Source: Winogradskyella tangerina
GTDB taxonomy: Bacteria; Bacteroidota; Bacteroidia; Flavobacteriales; Flavobacteriaceae
Direction: 5' to 3'
DNA length: 64,000 nt
NCBI RefSeq assembly: GCF_003260205.1
Contig: NZ_QERF01000011.1
Coordinates: forward strand, 124,001 to 188,000
Shown: one piece after another, positions 1 through 8,006 of the stretch
Layout of the letters: every line of letters starts with the position of its first letter
Numbering within the stretch: the stretch's first letter is position 1
Notes under the pieces: generated by a model
The model's database searches: none
What the model saw: only the letters and a program-made list of their open reading frames with translations
Told to the model about the DNA's origin: nothing
Made by a program: the position numbers and the translations under genes

Positions 1-145
1 AACTGTTGCACTCAATGGGGCTAAAAATGCTGGAATTCTCGCTGCACAGATCTTAGGTAGTGCAGACCAGTGCATTTTAGATAAGGTTATTGTTTACAAA
101 GAAGGACTCAAGGCTAAAGTCATCGACTCGGCAAAAGACCTATAA
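1..145 (+). CDS. purE: PurE C-terminus (5-(carboxyamino)imidazole ribonucleotide mutase), partial
   Basis: The first 47 codons in frame 2 form the end of an open frame that stops at 143-145. The peptide contains NGAKNAGILAAQIL, which matches the conserved C-terminal helix of class I PurE, the enzyme that moves the carboxylate from N5-CAIR to CAIR in purine synthesis. The start and the catalytic N-terminal part lie outside the window. The fragment is too short for an independent ORF call, so the assignment rests on this motif and the correct frame. Confidence 0.8.
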   Translation, partial: TVALNGAKNAGILAAQILGSADQCILDKVIVYKEGLKAKVIDSAKDL

Positions 146-335
146 AAAAAGCCCCAACATACGTCGAGGCTTACTTTGCTATTAACCAATCCTTCAGAAC
201 AAATTGATATTAGTTCAAAAAGATGATGCAAAAATAACTAAAACTTAACAAACAACAAGATGTTCTTCATCTTAAAATCAAGTTAAAATTCACATTATCA
301 ACATTATACGTAAGAAAATATAGACGATTCAAATT

Positions 336-2366
336 ATGACAATTCTAAATAAATCCTTTCTAACTCCTTACAATACAGCACCTTTTTCTCAAATAAATAA
401 TGAAGATTTTTTACCTGCATTTAAAGCAGCTATCGAAAAAGCAAGAGCTGAAATTGATGCGATAACAAGTAATTCAGAATTACCAAATTTTGAAAACACT
501 ATAGAAGCCCTAGATTATTCAGGTGAAGAATTAGATCGAATTTCAAGTATTTTTTTCAATCTGAATTCAGCCGAAACTAATGATGAAATTCAGAAAATTG
601 CCCAAGAAGTTTCTCCACTGCTATCAGAATTTAGTAATGATATTACCCTCAATGAGGATCTATTCAAACGTATAAAAACGGTTTACAATTCAAAACCTGA
701 CTTAGATCTTTCTACCGAGCAAGCGACTTTATTAGATAAAAAATATAAAAGCTTCTCTCGTAACGGTGCAAATTTACCAGAAGACAAAAAAGAACGACTA
801 CGCGCAATTGATAAAGAATTAAGTCAGTTGAAGCTAAAGTTTGGAGAACACATTTTAGCCGAAACCAACAAGTTTGAAATGCTCTTAACGGACGAGAATG
901 ATCTATCAGGATTACCTGATGGCGCCAAGGAAGCAGCAAAACAACTCGCTGAAAGTAAAGGCAAAGAAGGCTGGCTAATAACCTTGGATTACCCGAGTTA
1001 TATTCCGTTTATGACCTATGCCGATAACAGACAACTCAGGGAGAAATTATCTAAAGCCTTTGGAAGTAAAGGTTTTAAAAATGACCATCTAGACAATCAG
1101 GATATTGTTTTAAAAATTGCCAATTTACGTTTTGAACGTGCTCAGCTTTTGGGATACGATACACATGCACATTTTGTGCTTGAAGAGCGTATGGCCGAGA
1201 CACCAGATAAGGTGAATTCCTTTCTTCAAGATTTACTGGAGAAAGCGAAGCCAGCTGCTGAAAAAGAATTTAAAAATCTTGAAAGTTTTGCCAAGGAACT
1301 CGATGGTATTGAACAGATTCAGAAATGGGATTCAGCTTACTATTCAGAGAAACTCAAACAGAAATTATTCAGTTTAGATGATGAACAACTTAAGCCTTAT
1401 TTTAAACTTGAAAATGTTATTGATGGTGCATTTACGGTAGCTGAAAAATTGTTCGGTCTTAAATTCGAAGAAATCAACACTATCGACAAATATCACGAGG
1501 ACGTTTTAACTTATGAAGTGTTAGACGCCGATGGCCATTTAGTATCGATTTTTTATGCTGATTTTTTTCCACGTGCTGGTAAACGCAATGGCGCCTGGAT
1601 GACGTCATTCAAGCCACAGATGATCAAAAATGGCGTGAATGAAAGACCTCATGTTTCAATTGTCTGTAACTTCACTAAACCAACAAAAAGTAAACCTTCT
1701 TTGCTAACCTTCAACGAAGTGACAACCTTGTTCCATGAATTCGGACATGCCCTTCACGGCATGCTGGCTAATACAACATATCCTAGTTTATCGGGGACTA
1801 ATGTTTACTGGGATTTCGTTGAACTTCCAAGCCAAATTTTAGAGAATTGGTGCTACGAAGAAGAAACCTTAAAGTTATTTGCAACCCACTATAAGACCGG
1901 TGAAGTAATTCCTCTGGAATTGATAGAGAAGATCAAAGCCTCAGCAACGTTCCATGAAGGTATGCAAACTTTACGTCAATTGAGTTTTGGCATGCTCGAT
2001 ATGGCATGGCACGGTAGATCTCCCGTAAATATCACGTCGGTTAAAAAACATGAAACAGAAGCGTTCAGTGAAACACAATTATATCCAGAAGTTGCAGAAA
2101 ATTGTATGAGTACTGCTTTTGCTCATATTTTTCAAGGAGGCTATTCTTCAGGGTATTACAGCTATAAATGGGCTGAAGTTTTAGATGCCGATGCCTTTGA
2201 GTATTTCAAGGAAGAAGGCATATTTAACAAAACAGTTGCTAACAAGTTTAAAGCTTATGTTCTCTCGCAAGGAGGTACAGAAAACCCAATGACGCTCTAT
2301 AAAAAATTTAGAGGTCATGAACCAAAACCAGACGCCTTATTGAGAAGAGCCGGATTGATAAAATAA
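336..2366 (+). CDS. M3 family zinc oligopeptidase (Dcp/OpdA-like)
   Basis: This 676-residue protein is a thermolysin-fold metallopeptidase of family M3A, which cleaves short peptides in the cytoplasm (peptidyl dipeptidase or oligopeptidase A type). The zinc site is visible as HEFGH at residues 467-471, with the third ligand E496 in FVELPSQ, the usual M3 spacing. The length equals that of the family (about 680 residues). There is no signal peptide, so a cytosolic place is likely. It stands alone: purE ends 190 bp upstream, and a convergent lipoprotein gene ends 6 bp downstream. Dcp and OpdA cannot be separated from sequence alone, so no symbol is given. Confidence 0.93.
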   Translation: MTILNKSFLTPYNTAPFSQINNEDFLPAFKAAIEKARAEIDAITSNSELPNFENTIEALDYSGEELDRISSIFFNLNSAETNDEIQKIAQEVSPLLSEFSNDITLNEDLFKRIKTVYNSKPDLDLSTEQATLLDKKYKSFSRNGANLPEDKKERLRAIDKELSQLKLKFGEHILAETNKFEMLLTDENDLSGLPDGAKEAAKQLAESKGKEGWLITLDYPSYIPFMTYADNRQLREKLSKAFGSKGFKNDHLDNQDIVLKIANLRFERAQLLGYDTHAHFVLEERMAETPDKVNSFLQDLLEKAKPAAEKEFKNLESFAKELDGIEQIQKWDSAYYSEKLKQKLFSLDDEQLKPYFKLENVIDGAFTVAEKLFGLKFEEINTIDKYHEDVLTYEVLDADGHLVSIFYADFFPRAGKRNGAWMTSFKPQMIKNGVNERPHVSIVCNFTKPTKSKPSLLTFNEVTTLFHEFGHALHGMLANTTYPSLSGTNVYWDFVELPSQILENWCYEEETLKLFATHYKTGEVIPLELIEKIKASATFHEGMQTLRQLSFGMLDMAWHGRSPVNITSVKKHETEAFSETQLYPEVAENCMSTAFAHIFQGGYSSGYYSYKWAEVLDADAFEYFKEEGIFNKTVANKFKAYVLSQGGTENPMTLYKKFRGHEPKPDALLRRAGLIK

Positions 2367-2372
2367 GTTTTA

Positions 2373-2912
2373 CTATTCTTCGTAAATGTAGTTGAAGGTA
2401 CCTTCGGTAACGTTTATGGTCGTATTAGCTGGATCAGAAAAATCTTGAGCTACAAATTCGAATGTACCCGTTACAATCTTGTTTTCGGTATCGACCGTAA
2501 GCACATTGACTTCTCCTGAAACAGTGCTTTCAAAGAAGTTATTGCTGTTATCGATCAAGTCAATATGCGTGGTATCACCTGCCCCATCCGTATCATTATC
2601 GACTTGGTATGTTGTACCTGCAATGATCTGATCTCTTTTTAGCCATAGGTCAATTTCAATAGCACCTAATAAACCGTTTCTCCCTTGCAAAAGGACAAAG
2701 TCCTCTATCGGATAACTCGTAAAAATATTAGTGTTAGAGAATTTATTATCACCAAAAGGATTATTTACCTCGTAGTATTCACCATTTAATCTAAAGGTCA
2801 TGGCAAAATCGGGTGTGTTTTGTGGCGGATCGCTGTCATCAGAGCTACACGATAAAACCAATAAGAATCCAAAGATTAATAGTAAGGGCTTTTTCAGATA
2901 AGTTAGTTTCAT
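2373..2912 (-). CDS. Lipoprotein of unknown function
   Basis: This 179-residue protein begins with a basic-hydrophobic signal ending in a lipobox, VLSC, with the lipidated cysteine at residue 22. The following SSDDSD is an acidic stretch of the kind that acts as a surface-export signal for Bacteroidota lipoproteins, so it is probably on the cell surface. The rest is mostly beta-type sequence with no domain that I recognise. It is monocistronic and converges on the M3 peptidase gene. Confidence 0.75.
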   Translation of the reverse strand: MKLTYLKKPLLLIFGFLLVLSCSSDDSDPPQNTPDFAMTFRLNGEYYEVNNPFGDNKFSNTNIFTSYPIEDFVLLQGRNGLLGAIEIDLWLKRDQIIAGTTYQVDNDTDGAGDTTHIDLIDNSNNFFESTVSGEVNVLTVDTENKIVTGTFEFVAQDFSDPANTTINVTEGTFNYIYEE

Positions 2913-3050
2913 ATTGAATGGATAGTTAGGCTAACAAAAGTTTGGTTTATGTTTAATTGATTTAATTGCAAGTAATATTATACAAAAAATCCTACAATCA
3001 AAAATTTAAAGCATGAAATAATTACATCAAATGAAACCGGTACCGAATTG

Positions 3051-3749
3051 TCAATAGCGTAACATTTTTAAAGTAGTACTTGAATTTTCTGCTAAAATCT
3101 TTACGAGGTAAACTCCTGTATTTCGCAATTGAAAATCAAAGGTAGTTTGCGATGTGATGTTAAGCGTTTTATTAAAAACACGTTTTCCAAGCAAATCATA
3201 AACAGAAACTTCATATTGTGCCGGACTGTTGAATGTTATTGTACCATTACCAACACTGACGTTATTGGAAATTTTAAAAGAATCAACCGATAATACAGCC
3301 GAACCAAAACCATAGGCACTACCCTGTAAATCTGCTGATTGCCTAGATTGGTCTGAATTTGTAATAAGAAAATACCAATCAAATACCTCAGTTCCATTCG
3401 GAATAGTCGTCGTATTTAAATTAGGCTCCTCGAGGTAGGTTCTTGTCGCCGGGTTGAAAGTTGCTACATAATACCCCAAACCAGAATCGAAAGTTAATGG
3501 AATCATAGTAGAAACGTCCGAGAAATCATCATGATAATCCCATGTCATTGGGTCAGCATCGGTCTGTAATCCAGTATACAGATAAAGATTAGGATCACTC
3601 AGCGGATCAAAAACAGAGTAATCTCCGAATTCGCCATACTTAAAAGTAAGTGTCCCTGAATTGATGTCACAAGGATTGGGCACAAGCTCTATTTGAGCCT
3701 GAGATATCCCACATACAAGTAATAAGAGACATAGTAGTTTTGTTTTCAT
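3051..3749 (-). CDS. Secreted protein with T9SS type A sorting domain
   Basis: This 232-residue protein has a Sec signal peptide ending near residue 18 (GISQAQ). Its C-terminal domain (about residues 160-232) has the features of a type A T9SS sorting signal: the VSVYDLLGKRV strand, NTGVYLVKI, and an end in KMLRY. It should therefore cross the outer membrane by the PorU/PorV machinery encoded at 50.9-56.1 kb. The middle part (about 20-150) is beta-rich with aromatic residues and resembles small carbohydrate-binding modules in Bacteroidota, but I see no catalytic motif and do not assign a ligand. Confidence 0.75.
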   Translation of the reverse strand: MKTKLLCLLLLVCGISQAQIELVPNPCDINSGTLTFKYGEFGDYSVFDPLSDPNLYLYTGLQTDADPMTWDYHDDFSDVSTMIPLTFDSGLGYYVATFNPATRTYLEEPNLNTTTIPNGTEVFDWYFLITNSDQSRQSADLQGSAYGFGSAVLSVDSFKISNNVSVGNGTITFNSPAQYEVSVYDLLGKRVFNKTLNITSQTTFDFQLRNTGVYLVKILAENSSTTLKMLRY

Positions 3750-3792
3750 TTGGGTACTATTTTAATCCAATATAGCAAATTTTAGCAAAATA

Positions 3793-3820
3793 TAAACTTT
3801 CAATAATTATTGAAAGTTTA
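3793..3820. promoter_or_regulatory. Perfect 28-bp palindromic operator
   Basis: The half-site TAAACTTTCAATAA is followed directly by its exact reverse complement, giving 14 paired positions without a mismatch. It overlaps the -33 region of the regulator gene that follows. A copy matching at 23 of 28 positions lies at 4364-4391 before the desaturase gene. The inferred ligand is the GbsR/MarR-type protein encoded at 3843-4346, which would then repress itself. Confidence 0.75.
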
Positions 3821-3838
3821 AAAATATTTGTATATTTG
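3810..3838 (+). promoter_or_regulatory. Bacteroidota-type promoter of the GbsR-like regulator
   Basis: A -7 box TATATTTG (3831-3838) fits TAnnTTTG exactly, and TTG at 3810-3812 stands 18 nt upstream. The box ends 4 nt before the ATG at 3843, so the transcript should start at or beside the start codon (leaderless). The TTG lies inside the 28-bp palindrome. Confidence 0.6.
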
Positions 3839-3842
3839 TGAT

Positions 3843-4346
3843 ATGGAATATGTAGAAGCAAAAGAAAAGTTTATAAGTACCTGGGGAAGTTTAGGCACAC
3901 TTTGGGGCATAAATAAGGCAATGGCTCAAATACAAGCCCTTCTATTTATTTCTACAAAACCATTGTCTATGGAAGACATCATGGAGGAGCTAAAAATTTC
4001 ACGAGGCAATACAAGCATGAACCTCAGACAACTTATTGATTGGGGAATCGTAACCAAAGTTTTAGTTTCTGGAGAGCGCAAGGAGTTTTTCACCACGGAA
4101 AAAGATGTCCAAGAATTAGCACGAACAATAGCAAAAGAACGCAGCCGAAGAGAAATAAAACCTGTTATTAAAGTCTTGGAAGAAGTGTCCTCTATTAAAG
4201 ATGACGGCACAGAAAAAACAAAAGAATTAATCAAGCAAACAAAGGCACTACGCGAACTTACGGACGATCTTGATGCTTTAATGAACAAACTTGTTAATCA
4301 AAAACAAAACTGGCTGACAAAATCAGTAATAAAGCTAATGAAGTAA
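3843..4346 (+). CDS. GbsR/MarR family transcriptional regulator
   Basis: This 167-residue protein has a winged-helix domain in its first half: PLSMEDIMEELKISRGNTSMN is the helix-turn-helix, followed by a wing ending GERKEFF. A long charged helical tail (about residues 95-150) should serve dimerisation. The layout is that of GbsR-type regulators. An in-frame TTG at 3828 would extend it by 5 residues but falls in front of and within the -7 box, so ATG 3843 is the better start. It lies 59 bp ahead of a desaturase gene, and the two intergenic regions share an operator, so it probably represses itself and the lipid genes. Confidence 0.8.
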   Translation: MEYVEAKEKFISTWGSLGTLWGINKAMAQIQALLFISTKPLSMEDIMEELKISRGNTSMNLRQLIDWGIVTKVLVSGERKEFFTTEKDVQELARTIAKERSRREIKPVIKVLEEVSSIKDDGTEKTKELIKQTKALRELTDDLDALMNKLVNQKQNWLTKSVIKLMK

Positions 4347-4363
4347 AATATATTTTTTTAAAT

Positions 4364-4391
4364 CTAATTTTCAATATTTTTTGAAAGTTTA
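4364..4391. promoter_or_regulatory. Second operator copy before the desaturase gene
   Basis: This 28-bp stretch matches the palindrome at 3793-3820 at 23 of 28 positions. The right half-site TTGAAAGTTTA is intact and mismatches fall in the left half and centre. It sits 15 bp before the ATG of the desaturase, a position where a bound regulator would block transcription or elongation. Confidence 0.65.
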
Positions 4392-4405
4392 AAAACTATA
4401 AAATT

Positions 4406-5299
4406 ATGATGAATACACTTCAAAACAATGCAGGAACTATTAGATTTTCTTTGATTAAAACCTTGTGGTTATACCTCATGCTATTGTCATTAGTATTTAT
4501 TGATTTTTCAATGATTACTTCTACGGATATTATTCTTAATGTTTCGCTATTGTTTTTAACGGTCGGAATTGGTCATTCTGTTGGATTGCATCGCGGCATT
4601 ATTCATAAGTCATATAAAACTTCGAAAGTATTCAGAATAATTTCATTGTATTTATTCGTACTTACAGGTCTTGGTAATCCTTTAAATTGGTTAAAGCAGC
4701 ACTATTTTCGGGACTATTGGCAAAATAGAAAAGACTGTCCAAGATATTTTCAATATAAACACTCCTTATCAACAGACTATATTTGGAATCTTCATTTAAC
4801 CTTCATCCCAAAAGATATTACTCTGTATAATATTCCAAAGAAAGATCTTAATGACAAAACACTAAAGTGGTTAGGCAATACATGGATAATACATTATGCA
4901 GCATTTATGGTAATAATATATGTTCTACTAGGTCTTAATAGTATGCTGATTGCTACAACTTTTAGAACCTCAATCATAATTCTTGGACACTGGTACATCG
5001 GTTATGCTTCACATAAATACGGTTATGCCAGACATGAAATAAAAAACGCTGATGAAAGTGGTTATAATGATATCTTTCTTGGATTAATTTCCTTTGGTGA
5101 AGGATTCCACAACAACCATCATTCCTATCCAACTTCAGCAAAATTCTCATCAAAATGGTATGAAGTTGATTTCGGATGGATGTTAGTTTGGATTTTACAA
5201 AAACTTAAAATAATCTGGGATGTAAATACCCAAGAGGATAATTTAAAATCTAGTGCAATTCCGCACAACCATATTGTATGGAAACTTCCTAAACTTTAA
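4406..5299 (+). CDS. Membrane fatty acid desaturase-like protein with unusual second histidine box
   Basis: This 297-residue integral membrane protein carries a desaturase-type first box (H62-RGII-H67, with extra H57) and third box (H235-NN-HH, residues 235-239). Four hydrophobic helices lie around 17-53, 78-92, 155-178 and 183-203. At the place of the second box (HRxHH in acyl-CoA desaturases) it reads WLKQHYFRDYW (residues 95-105), so one His is kept and the HH pair is absent. It may be a subfamily with a different di-iron ligand set, acting on acyl chains of lipids. It lies between the regulator and a methyltransferase gene whose ATG follows its stop by 4 nt, so the two are cotranscribed. 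Confidence 0.78.
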   Translation: MMNTLQNNAGTIRFSLIKTLWLYLMLLSLVFIDFSMITSTDIILNVSLLFLTVGIGHSVGLHRGIIHKSYKTSKVFRIISLYLFVLTGLGNPLNWLKQHYFRDYWQNRKDCPRYFQYKHSLSTDYIWNLHLTFIPKDITLYNIPKKDLNDKTLKWLGNTWIIHYAAFMVIIYVLLGLNSMLIATTFRTSIIILGHWYIGYASHKYGYARHEIKNADESGYNDIFLGLISFGEGFHNNHHSYPTSAKFSSKWYEVDFGWMLVWILQKLKIIWDVNTQEDNLKSSAIPHNHIVWKLPKL

Positions 5300-5303
5300 T
5301 ATC

Positions 5304-6185
5304 ATGAAAACACAAGCCATACCCTATACCCGCCATCAAGAGCAAAACCGAATCGATATGGTAGACTTCTATAACGAAGCTACCGAAGATTATGAGTTTT
5401 GGAGTAAGGATTTTAATATGCATTTTGGCTATTTCATTCCTTTTAAGACCAATCCATTTAAGCGCGATTCCATGCTGAATCAAATGAATCATCAAGTCAT
5501 AAAACGACTTAGAATTGGAAATACCAAAAACCGACTTGTCGATCTAGGATGTGGTATGGGCGGAACCATGCGTTACGCCCTCAAACATTTCAAAAATGTA
5601 CTGGCCTATGGCGTTACCTTATCTGACTTTCAAGTTCAAAAGGGTAATGAATTTCTTAAAGGTCTCAATGGAATCATTCTGAAAGAAAATTATAATCAAA
5701 CTTCTTTTCAATCTAATTCTTTTAATTCTGCCGTGGCCATAGAAAGTTTTTGTCACTCGGGCCACAACTACAATTCGCTCAAGGAGATGCACCGAATTTT
5801 AAAACCTGGTGGCCGCTTCGTGATCGCCGATGCCTTTTTAAAGAAAGACAGGTCGCAGCTTTGCAAAGGAGGAAAATACGCTTACGATAACCTCTGTAGC
5901 CACTGGAATTTAGAAAAACTCGAAACGCATCACTATATAAAAGAGCAACTGGAAGCGCTCGGTTTTGAAGACATCAAAGTTGAAGACATATCATTTAGGG
6001 TGGCACCTTCAGTTCTTCATGTGCCCTTTGCGATCATTGGATTTATTTTGAAAAAACTGCTGAATTTCAACAAAATTAAGGGTGAAAGTACACACAACCT
6101 GAAAGGCTCATTTTACGCATTACTTTCAGGTTTGCATATGAAAAGTTTTGGATACTACATCATTAGCGCTACCAAAAAGCAGTAA
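5304..6185 (+). CDS. Class I SAM-dependent methyltransferase, lipid-type
   Basis: This 293-residue protein has motif I VDLGCGMGG (about residues 82-90), then AIESFCHSG and HRILKPGGRF, the typical class I order. The start of the chain, with FWSKDFNMHFGYF, resembles C-methyltransferases acting on tocopherol, sterol or fatty acyl substrates more than protein or RNA methyltransferases. An ATG at 5253 in the same frame would overlap the desaturase gene by 47 nt; ATG 5304, just after its stop, is preferred. Pairing with a desaturase suggests methylation at an introduced double bond. The substrate is an inference. Confidence 0.78.
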   Translation: MKTQAIPYTRHQEQNRIDMVDFYNEATEDYEFWSKDFNMHFGYFIPFKTNPFKRDSMLNQMNHQVIKRLRIGNTKNRLVDLGCGMGGTMRYALKHFKNVLAYGVTLSDFQVQKGNEFLKGLNGIILKENYNQTSFQSNSFNSAVAIESFCHSGHNYNSLKEMHRILKPGGRFVIADAFLKKDRSQLCKGGKYAYDNLCSHWNLEKLETHHYIKEQLEALGFEDIKVEDISFRVAPSVLHVPFAIIGFILKKLLNFNKIKGESTHNLKGSFYALLSGLHMKSFGYYIISATKKQ

Positions 6186-6222
6186 ATGATCTTGAGCTAT
6201 TTTAGAAGTAAATATTTTATCC

Positions 6223-6230
6223 TATTTTTG
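6223..6230 (+). promoter_or_regulatory. -7 box of ECF sigma factor gene
   Basis: TATTTTTG matches TAnnTTTG and lies 21 nt before the ATG at 6252, giving a short leader of about 15 nt. No well-spaced TTG is seen at -33. Confidence 0.45.
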
Positions 6231-6251
6231 GTCAAGCAATGAGAATCATAA

Positions 6252-6806
6252 ATGGCTGACCATAAAATAAACCCAAATAACTGGATAAACTTGTATTCAG
6301 ACTACCTATTTAACTACACGATTTCGAGAGTTAGCGATAGGGAAATGGCACAAGATTTAGTTTCGGAAACATTTTTGGCCGGACTCAAATCCATGGCGAA
6401 TTTTAAGGGTGAAGCCAGTGAGCGTACATGGTTGATTTCAATATTAAAGCGAAAAATAATTGATTATTATCGCAAGATCAATTCAAACAAAGGCAAGGCC
6501 GAAGTACGAATGAACTATAATAGCGACAGTGAAGCTGAAGGAGATTGGTTAGAAGAACGCGTTGCAGATCCGTTTGATAAAACGGCTGAAGATAAATTAG
6601 AAAACTCAGAATTAGGTGATGCCATATACGATTGCATGGCTAAACTACCTGAAAAGCAAGCTGAAGTTTTTAAAATGAAAACCATTCTAGGTTACGATAC
6701 TGAAACAATTTGTAATGAATTAGGAATTACTGCGTCTAACCTTTGGGTTATTATCCATAGAGCCCGAACCGCATTAGCGGAATGCATGGAAAAAAATTGG
6801 TTTTAA
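6252..6806 (+). CDS. ECF (sigma-70 family) RNA polymerase sigma factor
   Basis: This 184-residue protein has the two ECF domains. Region 2 (about residues 12-80) includes DREMAQDLVSETFLAGL and the region 2.4 segment with RTWLISILKRKIIDYYRK. Region 4 (about 120-180) has LPEKQAEVFKMK and a helix-turn-helix ending ASNLWVIIHRARTAL. It redirects RNA polymerase to a small set of promoters. The next gene begins 4 nt after its stop and encodes a small protein, which by position should be its antagonist. Confidence 0.92.
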   Translation: MADHKINPNNWINLYSDYLFNYTISRVSDREMAQDLVSETFLAGLKSMANFKGEASERTWLISILKRKIIDYYRKINSNKGKAEVRMNYNSDSEAEGDWLEERVADPFDKTAEDKLENSELGDAIYDCMAKLPEKQAEVFKMKTILGYDTETICNELGITASNLWVIIHRARTALAECMEKNWF

Positions 6807-6810
6807 TACA

Positions 6811-7068
6811 ATGAAGAAAAGTTTTTTATTTATAAGCTGTGAAGAAGCTCAACATATATGCGACAAAAGGCAATATGGTGAAGCAACTGGTTGGGAGCGT
6901 GTTAAACTAGGCATAAGACTCTCTTGGTGTCGTATAACTAAGGCTTATTCAAGTAGAAATAATAAGTTAACGGATGCTATTAATAAGGCCGAAGTTGATT
7001 GCTTAAATAATAATGAGCGCGATAAACTCAAACAAGAATTCGAAAAAGAATTAGCCAAGCATCAGTAA
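6811..7068 (+). CDS. Small anti-sigma-like protein with eroded zinc site
   Basis: This 85-residue protein has SCEEAQHICDKRQYGEAT near its start, like the first helix of zf-HC2 type anti-sigma proteins found after ECF sigma genes in Flavobacteriia. The usual HxxxCxxC zinc motif is replaced by RLSWCRIT, so only one of the three expected ligands there remains. It has no membrane segment. It is inferred to bind the sigma factor from its place 4 nt downstream. Its 3' end overlaps the convergent membrane protein gene by 18 nt. Confidence 0.6.
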   Translation: MKKSFLFISCEEAQHICDKRQYGEATGWERVKLGIRLSWCRITKAYSSRNNKLTDAINKAEVDCLNNNERDKLKQEFEKELAKHQ

Positions 7069-7884
7069 AAGTCCTAGCCAAAAAATAGGCACACCTTCAA
7101 CCCACAAAGCACTATAATACTTGGATTGATCTTTATTTGAAAAGATCAGTAGTAAGAAGGTTATTATCAACATAATCAAGGTTGAAATGATGGCGTTGCT
7201 ACTTAATTCGTCTTTGAAAAATTCAAGTAGAAAATACACAACAAGCAAAATCACTCCAATAAACTTGGTGTTTTTAGCTCCAATTTTCTGAGGTATAGTA
7301 GCTAGCTTAATACTGTCAAAATTTAGATCTCTGATCTCAAAGGGTAAAGTGAGAACAATCACAAGTATAAATCGCTGAACTGCGGCAATTATGATGTCTG
7401 TACTAATATGAACTCCCTGGTCGATAAGCGGTAAAAATACAGTGGTAAATACCCAAACTAAGGCAATTACATAGATCTTCAAGCCACCAATCTGTCTTAA
7501 GTTCTTCTGCTCATTTTTGTAATATTCTAAAGGAAATAAAGGTATAGCATATAAAAAAGTTATAAGCCCAAAAAGCACTAAATACAAAAGAGATTTTAAC
7601 TGCAAATGAAGGGCGAAATAACACATTGCAAGGAAGGCAAAAAATGAAAATAACTGTATCGTTTTAAGCCATCCGGCTAATCGCCTATGATGAAATCGGG
7701 CTACACCAAAATATTTTATAAAATTATATCCAGTAATTGTCGCGAAAAAGACAAAGTAAAGGACAGTTTTGTCTAAGCTTACATCAAACTGAAGAATAGT
7801 GACCCAAGTGAGTGCACACACGGCTAGAGCGACGTGAATACTACTGTTGATATAAAAATTGAGTAACTGCTTAAGAATTGTCAT
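7051..7884 (-). CDS. UbiA-superfamily-like polytopic membrane protein
   Basis: This 277-residue protein has about seven to eight hydrophobic segments in the pattern of UbiA prenyltransferases. The second conserved loop is recognisable as PFEIRDLNFDS followed by KLATIPQKIGA. The first aspartate-rich motif (NDxxDxxxD) is absent: at that place it reads TGYNFIKYFG. The family fold is likely, but prenyl transfer is doubtful without the first Mg-binding motif. A -7 box 4 nt before the ATG suggests a leaderless mRNA. Confidence 0.6.
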   Translation of the reverse strand: MTILKQLLNFYINSSIHVALAVCALTWVTILQFDVSLDKTVLYFVFFATITGYNFIKYFGVARFHHRRLAGWLKTIQLFSFFAFLAMCYFALHLQLKSLLYLVLFGLITFLYAIPLFPLEYYKNEQKNLRQIGGLKIYVIALVWVFTTVFLPLIDQGVHISTDIIIAAVQRFILVIVLTLPFEIRDLNFDSIKLATIPQKIGAKNTKFIGVILLVVYFLLEFFKDELSSNAIISTLIMLIITFLLLIFSNKDQSKYYSALWVEGVPIFWLGLLLMLG

Positions 7885-7888
7885 TAAA

Positions 7889-7896
7889 CAAAAATA
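7889..7896 (-). promoter_or_regulatory. -7 box of the UbiA-like gene
   Basis: On the minus strand this reads TATTTTTG, an exact TAnnTTTG. Only 4 nt separate it from the ATG ending at 7884, so transcription should begin at or next to the start codon. Confidence 0.5.
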
Positions 7897-7944
7897 ATCA
7901 TTGTGTTAATAAACCTAATTTTCAGTTAAAAACTTTAATATTCA

Positions 7945-7978
7945 TTAACTAAAAACTATGGCTATTTCCGTATTTTTG
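7945..7978 (+). promoter_or_regulatory. Promoter of gcvP
   Basis: The -7 box TATTTTTG lies at 7971-7978. A TTA at 7945-7947 is a weak -33 element. The predicted start is about 22-24 nt ahead of the ATG at 8007. Confidence 0.5.
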
Positions 7979-8006
7979 CATATCAAAAAAAATAGCTGAA
8001 TTTAGA

